Assembly (NCBI RefSeq): GCF_014636175.1
Contig: NZ_BMDW01000014.1
Location: 1-64,000 of the forward strand
Reading direction: 5' to 3'
DNA length: 64,000 nucleotides
Source of the DNA: Sphingomonas psychrolutea
GTDB lineage: Bacteria > Pseudomonadota > Alphaproteobacteria > Sphingomonadales > Sphingomonadaceae
Shown: positions 1 through 8,175 of the stretch, in pieces
Numbering within the stretch: the first letter of the stretch is position 1
Layout of the letters: each line of letters begins with the position of its first letter
Made by a program: the position numbers and the translations under genes
Notes under the pieces: model-generated
The model's database searches: none
What the model was told of the DNA's origin: nothing
The model's input: only the letters and a program-made list of their open reading frames with translations

Positions 1-103
1 CTGAATCGCTTCTCCGAAATAGGAACACCGGTGACCGTCCGCCTCTCATAACATCTTCAAGTAAAAGCGCGGTTATGCTCTCGCGACGTTATGCAACAAA
101 GCC

Positions 104-310
104 ATGCGACAGTCACAGCTTACAAACACAATTGGCGCTGCCCTCTACGTAGGCCTTGCAGCATCTACACTGGAAAAGCTCAGAGTTACCGGTGCCGGAC
201 CGCGATATCGCAAATTGGGTCGCGCCGTTCGATATCATTTTAGTGACCTAGACAATTGGGTTGACGCTCGCTCAATTGCGAGCACGTCACAATGTGTGAA
301 GTCGTGCTAG
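104..310 (+). CDS. Excisionase/AlpA-like helix-turn-helix protein
   Basis: A 68-residue protein that reads as a single MerR/excisionase-type winged helix (HTH_17-like). The N-terminal half (about residues 10-28) fits the recognition helix region. The phrase RYRKLGRAVRYHFSDLDNWV (about 34-53) is the typical 'GPRYRKLGR-VRY...DLD-W' wing and C-terminal helix of AlpA/Xis-like DNA-binding proteins of prophages and integrative elements. Such proteins usually regulate excision or expression of the element. Its end overlaps the start of the next gene by 19 bp, so the two are probably co-expressed. No strong ribosome binding site is visible. The function is inferred from fold and context only. Confidence 0.75.
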   Translation: MRQSQLTNTIGAALYVGLAASTLEKLRVTGAGPRYRKLGRAVRYHFSDLDNWVDARSIASTSQCVKSC

Positions 311-2757
311 CCGACCATGCGGCGCCGACTGCCGCTGCGGAGCCGCAACCGATCGATACGTCGGAGATGAGAGAGCTGGTCGTAAGTCATTTTACCCCGT
401 CATCTGGTCGGCTTGGGAAAATCCGCGGCTTGGACACGAACGGCGAGCTCCGTAAAGCAACACACGGATTCCTTTACGACGGCGTCGTCGAGCGTAAGCG
501 TTTTAGCTCGGTTCGCGAGTTCGCTGAATTCGCGAACAACCTTCCGGCTGGTCAGGCTATCGGGTTCGGCTTGGTCGATGGCGTTAGCGCGAATATCGTC
601 ACTTCTGCCGCCAAGAGCCTTTTGCCCGACGACGCGGCGATCGTATCGAGAACGAAACGATATTTTCAGTATAGGTCCGTGCCGGGCGTTTTAACGATCG
701 ACTACGATCCCAGGCCCGATCAGCAGCCATTCACGCCGGTTGAGCTTGTCGGTATTCTGAGGTCCTCAGTGCCGGAGCTCCGGCAGGTGGCGATCGCGGG
801 GAAGTCGTCGTCCTCAGCCTATCTTTTTGGGCCGGACGGCCAAACGCTCGTTGGGGCGGCGGGCTTTCACCTCTCCGTTCCGGTTGCGGATGCCTCACTG
901 ATTCCGCAACTCGGCGCGATTATCCAAGACCGCCTTTGGTTAAATGGCCACGGTTACGCAAAAATCACTTGTGCGGGAACGATCAAGTTGTGCACGCCCA
1001 TCGATGGATCGGTCCTCTCTCCAGAACGGATATTTTTCACTCGAGCAATGTGTGAAGATGGAGTCACGCAGCGTCTGCCCGACATCGATTATTTCCCTGG
1101 CGCTTTCGATGAGGTCCTCGAACGCGAAGGGTTCCTCGAAAGGTTGCCCCGCTTGACGGCCGAGGAGCAAGGCGCCGTCACCCTTCTGAAAAATGCGGCA
1201 AGCCATGAGGCTGCGCCAGAAGCGCGCGAGATAAGGAGGCAGTGGGCTGAAGGACAAGCAGATCTCCGCTTAAAGCTTGCGGCTGATCGAGGCGAACCAA
1301 TAAATCGTGCGGACGTCCTCACAGAGATACTCATGTCAGCCGGTTCCGCTCTCCCCAAAGATCTGGTTTTATACCCACAGGGGCATGCGCCCATCACAGC
1401 GTGGGAGGTCTATTCTGATCCTGAGCGATGGGCCGCGGCGCGTTTTGCGGATCCCTTCGAACCTGATTATGGCGACGATCCGCGGATTGCCTGCGCCGTG
1501 TTCGATTCGGGTGAGCCGTACATTTACAGCCATGCCCACGGCGGCTCCAGTTACTTCTTTAGAACGGAGAGCGAGTGGGTTTCCGGCGCCGACGCGTTCT
1601 TTCCGCTGGCTCAAAGTCGGCGGCGGTTCGAGGCTGTGCCGGCGTCTGAATTTGCGGAGGGTCATCCAGCGCGGTGGTTAGTGAAGGGATTGCTTCCAGA
1701 CGCCGCGCTTGCCGTAATTTATGGTGCGCCCGCCTCCGGGAAGTCATTTTTTGCCCTAGACGTTGTATGTAGCATTGCGCTCGGTGCCGAGTGGAACACG
1801 CGAAAGGTCGTCCAGACGACGGTGGTCTATATTTGCGCCGAAGGCGCGATGGGATTTCGGAAGCGAATTCGCGCTTACGAGCAACGGTTTGAAGTGAAGT
1901 TGGGGGAGCGGCTCCGAATCATCGGCGATCAACCTGATTTGCTTGGTGACCGCGACGTAACTGGTTTGATCGCTGAATTGGTAAGAGTCGAGCCAAGAGT
2001 AATCGTCATCGACACGCTGGCACAGGTCATGCCGGGGGGCGATGAAAATAGTGCGGTCGATATGGGAAAGGTATTGAAGCGCTGTCGCGAAATTCAAGCT
2101 GCGACGCAGGCTACTGTAGTCCTTATTCATCATGCCGGAAAGGACGCAACCCGTGGTCCCCGAGGTTGGTCTGGTCTTTTAGCGGCGGCTGATGCGGTAA
2201 TCGAGGTATCTCGTTGTGCAGTCGGCAACGAGGCAAAAATCTCAAAAATGAAAGACGGCGAGGATAGCCTGACTTTTCCGTTTCAGCTTATTTCTGAATC
2301 CTTGGGGATGGACGAGGATGGCGATCCAATTACGAGCTGTACTGTTTCCTATAATCAGGTAGCAGATGGGGGCATTAGAAAGAGCCCACAGCCAGTCGGC
2401 GCGAATCAAATCGCACTGTATTGTGCTATCCATAAGCTATCCGAGCGCCGAAAACGGGTCACCGTTACCGAGGCTATAGAGAAGGCATGCGAGTCCGTCC
2501 CATACGATCGTGGAAATGATAAGACAAAATCCAAGCGAGATCAGCGGCGCGATCGTTTAATGAGGGCCATGGAGACGATGATCGTCCGGAATGTCCTATC
2601 GCTAGAGGGCGATAATATCGCCATTGCTGCTGCACCACACGCTTCATTGTCGGCATTTGAAGCAAATGAAGCGCCTACCACGGTTGCTTCAGCTGCTTCA
2701 CCACCCCTTAGGGGTGAAGCTGGTGAAGCGTCTGGCTCACCGACCGCATTGACGTAA
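292..2757 (+). CDS. Primase-polymerase-like / AAA (RepA-type) helicase fusion, mobile-element replication protein
   Basis: An 821-residue protein with two recognisable parts. The N-terminal part has an ordered set of archaeo-eukaryotic primase (PrimPol)-like signatures: GVLTIDYDP with D137 and D139, GFHLSVP with H193, and IKLCTPIDGSV with D238. The C-terminal part is a RecA-fold ATPase of the AAA_25/RepA type: Walker A GAPASGKS at residues 478-485, Walker B VIVIDTLAQ around D574, and LIHHAGKD at about 611-618 as sensor-like motif. Such fusions occur in plasmids, phage satellites and integrative elements, where they prime and unwind the element's own origin. It follows an excisionase-like gene and lies in the island next to tRNA-Lys. 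The C-terminal tail (about residues 788-815) is low-complexity and is encoded by iteron-like hexamers. The helicase call is firm; the PrimPol call is an inference from motifs. Confidence 0.8.
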   Translation: MCEVVLADHAAPTAAAEPQPIDTSEMRELVVSHFTPSSGRLGKIRGLDTNGELRKATHGFLYDGVVERKRFSSVREFAEFANNLPAGQAIGFGLVDGVSANIVTSAAKSLLPDDAAIVSRTKRYFQYRSVPGVLTIDYDPRPDQQPFTPVELVGILRSSVPELRQVAIAGKSSSSAYLFGPDGQTLVGAAGFHLSVPVADASLIPQLGAIIQDRLWLNGHGYAKITCAGTIKLCTPIDGSVLSPERIFFTRAMCEDGVTQRLPDIDYFPGAFDEVLEREGFLERLPRLTAEEQGAVTLLKNAASHEAAPEAREIRRQWAEGQADLRLKLAADRGEPINRADVLTEILMSAGSALPKDLVLYPQGHAPITAWEVYSDPERWAAARFADPFEPDYGDDPRIACAVFDSGEPYIYSHAHGGSSYFFRTESEWVSGADAFFPLAQSRRRFEAVPASEFAEGHPARWLVKGLLPDAALAVIYGAPASGKSFFALDVVCSIALGAEWNTRKVVQTTVVYICAEGAMGFRKRIRAYEQRFEVKLGERLRIIGDQPDLLGDRDVTGLIAELVRVEPRVIVIDTLAQVMPGGDENSAVDMGKVLKRCREIQAATQATVVLIHHAGKDATRGPRGWSGLLAAADAVIEVSRCAVGNEAKISKMKDGEDSLTFPFQLISESLGMDEDGDPITSCTVSYNQVADGGIRKSPQPVGANQIALYCAIHKLSERRKRVTVTEAIEKACESVPYDRGNDKTKSKRDQRRDRLMRAMETMIVRNVLSLEGDNIAIAAAPHASLSAFEANEAPTTVASAASPPLRGEAGEASGSPTALT
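2641..2729 (+). repeat. Iteron-like GCTTCA/TGAAGC hexamer cluster
   Basis: Seven copies of GCTTCA or its complement TGAAGC lie in 89 bp. Six form three pairs with 9-bp start-to-start spacing (2658/2667, 2686/2695, 2715/2724), the middle pair being inverted. Pair-to-pair spacing is 28 and 29 bp. The stretch is the coding 3' end of the primase-helicase gene and could be binding sites for it (an origin), or only a by-product of an alanine/serine/glutamate-rich tail. Confidence 0.45.
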
Positions 2758-3515
2758 AGTTCGTTCTTGACGCCCCCACGCTTATCGTCGGGTGTACGAT
2801 TTGGTGGATCGATAGGGGGTAGGGCCCAGGTCTGCTGTCGACCTTCGGTGCAGGTCGAGCAGAGCGTCGGAGATCCGGGCGCTAGCGGAGTGCGCCGGTC
2901 ATTTTGGTGATTTTGGGGCGTGACGCAGCGTTGGCAGCATCTGCGCAATCCCGAACTCAAGAAAGCGAATTCAACATCACATAGCATTAACAGACGTCGT
3001 GGGTGATCCGAGCTGCAACACGATCTCGCCTGCGCGGGCGCGCAGGCGCACACGTACCGGTCGGGAAATTGCCCTGGCATCTGCTGGAAGCTGTATTTGC
3101 CTGGGTCACTTTTTAGGTGCGGGGCGGCGCCCGACGACAGCAATCCAAAGTGCGCAGCATCGGTCGACGAGGGAAATTGCAGAGCGATCTCGCGCGCGCT
3201 CGTACACGCGCGCGCGTACTGATGTCGAAACTGTTGTGGCTCGATGTCGTCGGTTGAATGCAGTTTTCGCGTCGCAGCTCACAGTCACTCCGGAAAGAAT
3301 GCCGACCCCACAAATCCGGTGCTGTGCTCAGCACATGCAGATTCGACATTTTTGCAGTTAAGAGAACGCACTGGTTCGCCGACGACGGCCGCCGGTATGG
3401 TGATTAGAGCGTCGTGCCGTTAATTTGACCCATATCCTGCTGCCTTGAAGTAGTTTTGGCATTCGCTGGGAAGACACCCCCGACACATCAACAACGGGAC
3501 GCAGGAGCGCGGCGA
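2758..3515. other. Gene-poor stretch of the island
   Basis: About 750 bp with no ORF that looks like a protein on either strand. It contains a hairpin CCTGCGC-GGGC-GCGCAGG at about 3028-3045 and an alternating purine-pyrimidine tract of CG/TA steps around 3190-3220. The decamer GGGAAATTGC occurs twice (about 3063 and 3171). It could hold an origin or regulatory DNA, but nothing definite is supported. Confidence 0.4.
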
Positions 3516-3998
3516 ATGACGCTTTGTCTTAGCAATGGTGATCACCCGGACATCCGGGAGCATCGACGAGTTTTCCGTGGCGGCGGATACTGTGCAAGTT
3601 TTCCGCTCGAAAGCGCCTGGGAAAGGTCACCCGCAAATGCGGATCTTGTGGTTGCTGTGGCCTGGGATATTGGCCCTGGCAGCGAAAGGCGCGATGGCTA
3701 TTTCATCCAGCGGCGCCGGTCGAAGACTTGGCCCTGGGCTCTCTGGGCTTACGTTTTCGATGACAACTGGGAAAGGTGGAGCTGGGTGCTGCGGGCAACG
3801 CCCAATTCGGCCTACACCGATGCCGCGACGGCTGGGCGCTCGCTTCTCGAGGCTTCATGGGCGTGGGAACGAGAGCAGTGGCAAACTGGACAGTTTGACG
3901 AGGTCGGATTCGCAGGACTCCTCACAGATTGTCAACGCCGGTCGGATTCCAGGCCAGCGGGGCGGAGTAAAAGCAGGCCATTGTTGATGCGGGCCTGA
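3516..3998 (+). pseudogene. Hypothetical protein truncated by the IS21-family element
   Basis: An ORF of about 160 codons that I do not recognise. The start at 3516 is preferred over an upstream in-frame ATG at 3456 because GGAG lies about 8 nt before it. The middle is tryptophan-rich and protein-like (WPWALWAYVFDDNWERWSW), compatible with a small cytosolic accessory protein. The last 13 codons, from about 3961, are read out of the left inverted repeat of the insertion sequence, so the native C-terminus has been lost. The matching 3' part could not be identified beyond the other end of the element. Whether the gene was functional before insertion is unknown. Confidence 0.4.
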
Positions 3999-4039
3999 CG
4001 ATATGAAGAGGGCCCCGATCGGGGCCCTCTTCATATCGT
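3998..4039. terminator. Perfect 42-bp palindrome, terminator of istAB
   Basis: A perfect palindrome centred between 4018 and 4019 (ACGATATGAAGAGGGCCCCG on the left arm) lies 12 bp beyond the istB stop, inside the IS. It would form a very strong hairpin in RNA from either strand, stopping istAB transcription and insulating the IS from outside transcripts. Confidence 0.6.
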
Positions 4040-4051
4040 TGTCGTCGTCGA

Positions 4052-4912
4052 TCAGGCGGTGGTGATCTCGCCGGTTTCGGGGTCGATGATCTCAGTGGCC
4101 TGGTTTTGCTCCGCCCTGGCGGCGGAGCGTCGGCGCCCGGCGGACTCCTTCAGCCGGTAGCTATCGCCATTCATCGTCAGGATGCTGACGTGGTGGGTGA
4201 GCCGGTCGAGCAGCGCGCCGGTGAGCCGCTCGCTTCCCAGCACCTGGGTCCAGTCCTCGAACGGCAGGTTGGAGGTGACGATAGTGGAGCCACGCTCATA
4301 TCTTTGGGAGAACACCTCGAACAGCAGCTCGGCGCCCGTGGGCGACAGCGGCACATAGCCAAGCTCGTCGATGATCAGCAGCTTCACCGCGGCAAGGTCG
4401 CGCTGCATTTTCAGCAGGCGGCGTTCGTCGCGCGCTTCCAGCAGCTGGCTGACCAGCGCGGCCGCGGTCGTGAACGTCACGGTAAAGCCCTTCTGGCAGG
4501 CAGCCAGACCGAAGGCGAGCGCGACATGCGTCTTGCCCGTGCCGCTGTTGCCCAGCGCGATGATGTTCTCGCGCCGCAGGACATACTCACAGCGGGCAAG
4601 CTCCAGGACGAGCATCTTGTTGAGGCTCGGGATGGCGGTAAACTCGAACGTGTCGAAGCTCTTCACCGCCGGGAACCGTGCCGCCCTGATACGCCGCTCG
4701 ATCGTGCGCCGTTCGCGGTCGATCAGCTCGAGCTCGATAAGCCGCAACAGATAGCGCGGGTGATCGGTGCCATCGCGCGCGCACTCGCGGGCCACCTTGT
4801 CATACTCGCGCAGCACGGTGGGCAGCTTCAACTGCTTGAGGTGATGGGCCAGCAGCACCTGCGGCGTGCCGCTCATCGTGCCGCCCGGCATCGTATCGGG
4901 TGCGCCGCTCAT
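4052..4912 (-). CDS. istB: IS21-family ATPase IstB
   Basis: A 286-residue AAA+ ATPase, the helper protein that partners the IstA transposase in IS21 transposition and target selection. It resembles DnaC. Walker A GNSGTGKT is at residues 121-128 and Walker B LLIIDELGYV at about 178-187. Later come SNLPFEDW and a DRLTHH motif typical of IstB. The start at 4912 is chosen because its ATG overlaps the istA stop (ATGA). The open frame runs further upstream, but that part reads as a shadow of istA. An internal Met at residue 13 is an alternative start. It appears intact. Confidence 0.92.
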   Translation of the reverse strand: MSGAPDTMPGGTMSGTPQVLLAHHLKQLKLPTVLREYDKVARECARDGTDHPRYLLRLIELELIDRERRTIERRIRAARFPAVKSFDTFEFTAIPSLNKMLVLELARCEYVLRRENIIALGNSGTGKTHVALAFGLAACQKGFTVTFTTAAALVSQLLEARDERRLLKMQRDLAAVKLLIIDELGYVPLSPTGAELLFEVFSQRYERGSTIVTSNLPFEDWTQVLGSERLTGALLDRLTHHVSILTMNGDSYRLKESAGRRRSAARAEQNQATEIIDPETGEITTA

Positions 4913-6398
4913 GCCGCCAGCACCGCATAATCGGCGGCCGAGGTCGTCTTCACCGCCGTTCGCGGCAGGTGCGGATACGCCGCCAGGTCGAGCCGGGCGG
5001 GTCGCCGCTCGATGCGCGCCAGCGCGATCAGCTTGATCGCATCGAACCCGACCGCACCGATCTGGATCGCATGGGTCACCGCGCCCGTGACGACGTCGAG
5101 CGGCAGCGCCTCCAGCAGGCGCAGCTACCCAAGATAAACTCACGCTTGCCCCGGTTGCCCATCCGAGCTTCGAGCAGGTGTCGCAGGTGCTGGAACACAT
5201 CCGGCAACGCCCAGCCCTGCAACGCTGCGGCTTGGTCGAGCGCGCCGGGCTTGGTCTCGATCAACGCCAGATAGTGGAGCGGGTTGGCGACGAACACGCC
5301 CTCGCCATAGCACCGCTGGTGGCGAGCGATCTCCTTGCCGCCGCACAGGATCACCACCTCGGCGACGAAGCCCTTCACCACCACGTCCTGGAAGCCGTAA
5401 GCGGTCGGCACCGAGTAGTCGTTGGTCCGATAGCGCACGAGCGCCATCGACGAGACCCGCCCGCTGCGCTTCTCGCAGGGCTCCAACGGCACCGCCGGCA
5501 GCGGCCGCAGCGCTGCGTGATCGGCCACCAGCCGCTCGCCGATCGTCTCGGCATGGCGGCCGGCATGATCGCGCTGTCGAGCGCGGCAGCGCTCTTCCAG
5601 CATGGCGTTCAGATCGTCGAAGCTGGCAGCGTGCGGGACCGGCACCATGAAGTTGGCGCGCGAGAACTTGACCAGCCCTTCGACCTTGCCCTTGTCGTTG
5701 CCCTTGGCCGGTCGCGCGAACCGATCGCGGAACAGGTAGTGGCTGCACAACTCGGTGAAGGCACGCGTGCGTTCGCGCCTCCCGTCGCCCAGGATCTTTG
5801 CCACCGCGATCGTCGTGTTGTCGTACAGGATCGATAGCGGCACGCCGCCGAAGAACGCGAACGCCGACACATGCCCGTCGAGGAACGCCTCCGTCGTCTC
5901 GCGCGGATAGGCCTTCACAAAGCAGGCATCCGACTGCGGCAGGTCCATGCACAGGAAGTGGATCTTCTGGCGCACCCCGCCGATCACGCCGACCGCCTCG
6001 CCAAAATCTACCTGCGCATGGCCCGGCGGGTGTGCCAGCGGCACGAACGTCTCGCGGCCGCGCGCCCGGCAAAGCCGGACATGATCCTTCACCACGGTAT
6101 ATCCGCCGGCAAAGCCATGCTCGTCGCGCAGCCGTTCGAAGATCCGCTTGGCCGTATGCCGCTGCTTCACAGGCGCTGTCCGGTCAGCCTCCAGGATCGC
6201 ATCGATCACCGGCAGCAGCGGCCCCAGCTTCGGCTTCGCCGCCGGTTCCTTGCGCGTATATCCCGGTGGCAGCGAGAACCGGCACATCTTGGCCACCGTC
6301 TCTCGGTTGAGCCCGAAAACCCGCGCCGCCTCGCGACGGCTGTGGCCCTCCACGAACACGAAGCGCCGAACGGCGGCATAACTCTCCACCCCAAACAT
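4909..6398 (-). pseudogene. istA: IS21-family transposase IstA, frameshifted near the 3' end
   Basis: The DDE recombinase of the element. An N-terminal HTH (about residues 15-45) is followed by the RNase-H fold with catalytic D131 (QVDFGEAV), D193 (LYDNTTIAV) and E240 (DKGKVEGL). The uninterrupted frame ends at 5076 with a nonsense-like tail (CACWRRCRSTSSRAR). From about 5124 downward another frame continues the expected IstA C-terminus (LRLLEALPLDVVTGAVTHAI) for 72 codons and ends in an ATGA overlap with istB. One base is therefore missing (or two extra) around 5125-5135. All catalytic residues precede the break. The cause may be true decay, recoding or a base-call error. Confidence 0.85.
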
Positions 6399-6452
6399 CC
6401 CCGGCCGCTCCCAAAAGAAGCAACCTTACCAACGGCTGGATTTTACTCCGCC

Positions 6453-6847
6453 ACGCTCAGCACCGCGCCGGCGTTCCGATGGCCTGCTTTGTCACCGGCG
6501 CTTCCACCATGGTCAGCCGATATCCGCGCCGCTGAAAATTGATCAAGCCCCCGATGCAGCGGCGCTGCGCTGGCACAACGAGCACTGCTATCGGGGGTGA
6601 CGGTCAACCAATCCGCGCCTTCGCGGTCTTTCGAAACACCACCCCGCCAATACCGTTTATGGCCTGCACCAGGGTCAGCACCTCGGTCTGGCTGATGGGC
6701 GGGGGGAGTCGCAGTCACCGTCCTTCCGCCGGACGGTTAGCACCACCTTCCCCGGGGCGGTGCAATGCCGTGCTTACAAGGTGCTTATATGCGAGCGCGA
6801 GCCCAATTATCCCGACTCATAATTGGCCACTAAGTCACTGAGAATTA
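6453..6847. other. tRNA-proximal remnant between the IS and tRNA-Lys
   Basis: About 400 bp with no long gene. On the minus strand two short same-frame peptides separated by a stop look protein-like (about 6700-6615 and 6600-6460; one contains INFQRRGYRLTMVEAP), but neither has a clear start. This is where an integrase gene would be expected if the island used tRNA-Lys as its attachment site; none is present. Confidence 0.3.
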
Positions 6848-6923
<76 letters not shown>

Positions 6924-7047
6924 GAGTCCCGGCGATCTGGCGAGGCGCGTGGTGGCGCGACCGCTGCGGGAGGCGGTCGGTTAGCAGCGTAGCGGCCCGA
7001 TGCAAACCCTTTTTTCATGTCCCCGCCCAAAATCGGTGCGTGCTGCG

Positions 7048-8175
7048 TTACCAGCGCGTCGTCTGGCGGTTGCTGCGGTCGATTGACATCAGGATCCCAA
7101 GGCACAGCATGAAGGTCATCTGGCTCGACCCGCCATTGCTGATCAGCGGCAGCGGCACGCCGACTACGGGCGCCATGCCCATCACCATCGCCATGTTGAT
7201 CGAGACATAATAAAAAATCGTCGCGGCCAGGCCCGCCGCGGTCAGGCGGGCGAAGCGCGATTGCGCTTGCAGCGCGGCCGCCAGGCCCCATTGCACAATC
7301 ACGAAGAAGGCGAGGATCAGCAGCACGCCGCCGATCAAGCCCCATTCCTCCATCATCGTCGCGAGCGCAAAGTCGGTATGGCCTTCAGGCAGGTAATCCA
7401 GATGGCTTTGCGTGCCGTTCAGAAACCCCTTGCCGAAGATGCCGCCCGATCCGATCGCGATCTTGGACTGGCTGATATGGTACCCAATCCCGAGCGGATC
7501 GCTTTCGGGATCAAGGAAGACCAGAATGCGGTTTTTTTGATACCCGTGCAGCACGAAATTGATCGCAAGCGGGATCGCCGCGCCCAACGCCAGCGCGCCG
7601 CCGATGAAGAGGCGGAGCGGGACGCCCGCCAGAAACATTACGGTCACCCCGCCAATCGTGATCATTAACGCGGTGCCGAGATCGGGTTGCTTCATCACCA
7701 ACGCTGCGGGCAACAGGATCAGCAGCGCGGCAGGCCAGATCGCGCCGAAGCGTCGTGTCTCATTGGGCGGCAGCAGGTCGTAAAACTTCGCGCAGGCAAG
7801 CACGATGCACGGCTTCATCAGTTCCGATGGCTGCAACCGGATAAACCCGACGTCGAGCCAGCGTTGTCCGCCGCCACGCACCGCGCCGACCAATTCGACC
7901 AGCACGAGCATCACGCACAGGATGCCATAAGCAGGCAGCGCGATCTGGCCCCACGTCTCTTCGCGGATGCGTGACAGCGCGATCGCGCCGGCCAGCAAGA
8001 CGAAGAAGCGAATACCCTGCGAAAGCGCCCAGGGCCGAATATTCCCACCCGCCGCCGAATAAAGCACGAGCAGGTCGAAACAGCCGATCGCCAGCACCAG
8101 CAGCAGGATCTTCCACGGAAGCTGTGCGAGGGGCGCAGGCACGAAGGCAAGCCCATTGGCGGGACGCGTGCTCAT
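7048..8175 (-). CDS. rodA: Rod shape-determining peptidoglycan polymerase RodA
   Basis: A 375-residue SEDS-family integral membrane protein, the glycosyltransferase that polymerises lipid II during cell elongation in complex with PBP2. About ten hydrophobic segments are visible. Family signatures include RWLDVGFIRLQPSELMKP near residues 105-120, MKQPDLGTALMI with the conserved Asp, GYHISQSKIAIGSGG and FLPEGHTDF-like LPEGHTDFALATMMEEWG. The C-terminal region carries VGVPLPLISNGGSS, a SEDS signature. It is the last gene of the mreC-mreD-mrdA-rodA operon and its ATG overlaps the mrdA stop by 4 bp. Confidence 0.96.
   Translation of the reverse strand: MSTRPANGLAFVPAPLAQLPWKILLLVLAIGCFDLLVLYSAAGGNIRPWALSQGIRFFVLLAGAIALSRIREETWGQIALPAYGILCVMLVLVELVGAVRGGGQRWLDVGFIRLQPSELMKPCIVLACAKFYDLLPPNETRRFGAIWPAALLILLPAALVMKQPDLGTALMITIGGVTVMFLAGVPLRLFIGGALALGAAIPLAINFVLHGYQKNRILVFLDPESDPLGIGYHISQSKIAIGSGGIFGKGFLNGTQSHLDYLPEGHTDFALATMMEEWGLIGGVLLILAFFVIVQWGLAAALQAQSRFARLTAAGLAATIFYYVSINMAMVMGMAPVVGVPLPLISNGGSSQMTFMLCLGILMSIDRSNRQTTRW

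Larger units (their letters stand above)
3961..6452 (-). mobile_element. IS21-family insertion sequence
   Basis: A 2.49-kb element with istA and istB in tandem on the minus strand, as in all IS21-family members. The ends are imperfect inverted repeats: GGCGGAGTAAAAGCAGGCC at 3961-3979 and the complement of GGCGGAGTAAAATCCAGCC at 6434-6452 (first 12 bases identical). No convincing 4-8 bp target duplication flanks these ends, so either the exact termini are slightly off or the flanks have changed. It interrupts a hypothetical ORF of the island. Confidence 0.85.

Noticed and set aside
2999..3361. A 120-codon ORF in the island
   Set aside because: Arg/Ser/Cys-rich translation with no fold-like pattern or ribosome binding site.
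3955..6460. Target-site duplication for the IS21 element
   Set aside because: The bases outside the inverted repeats (GCCAGCGG on the left, ACGCTCAG on the right) do not match as a direct repeat.
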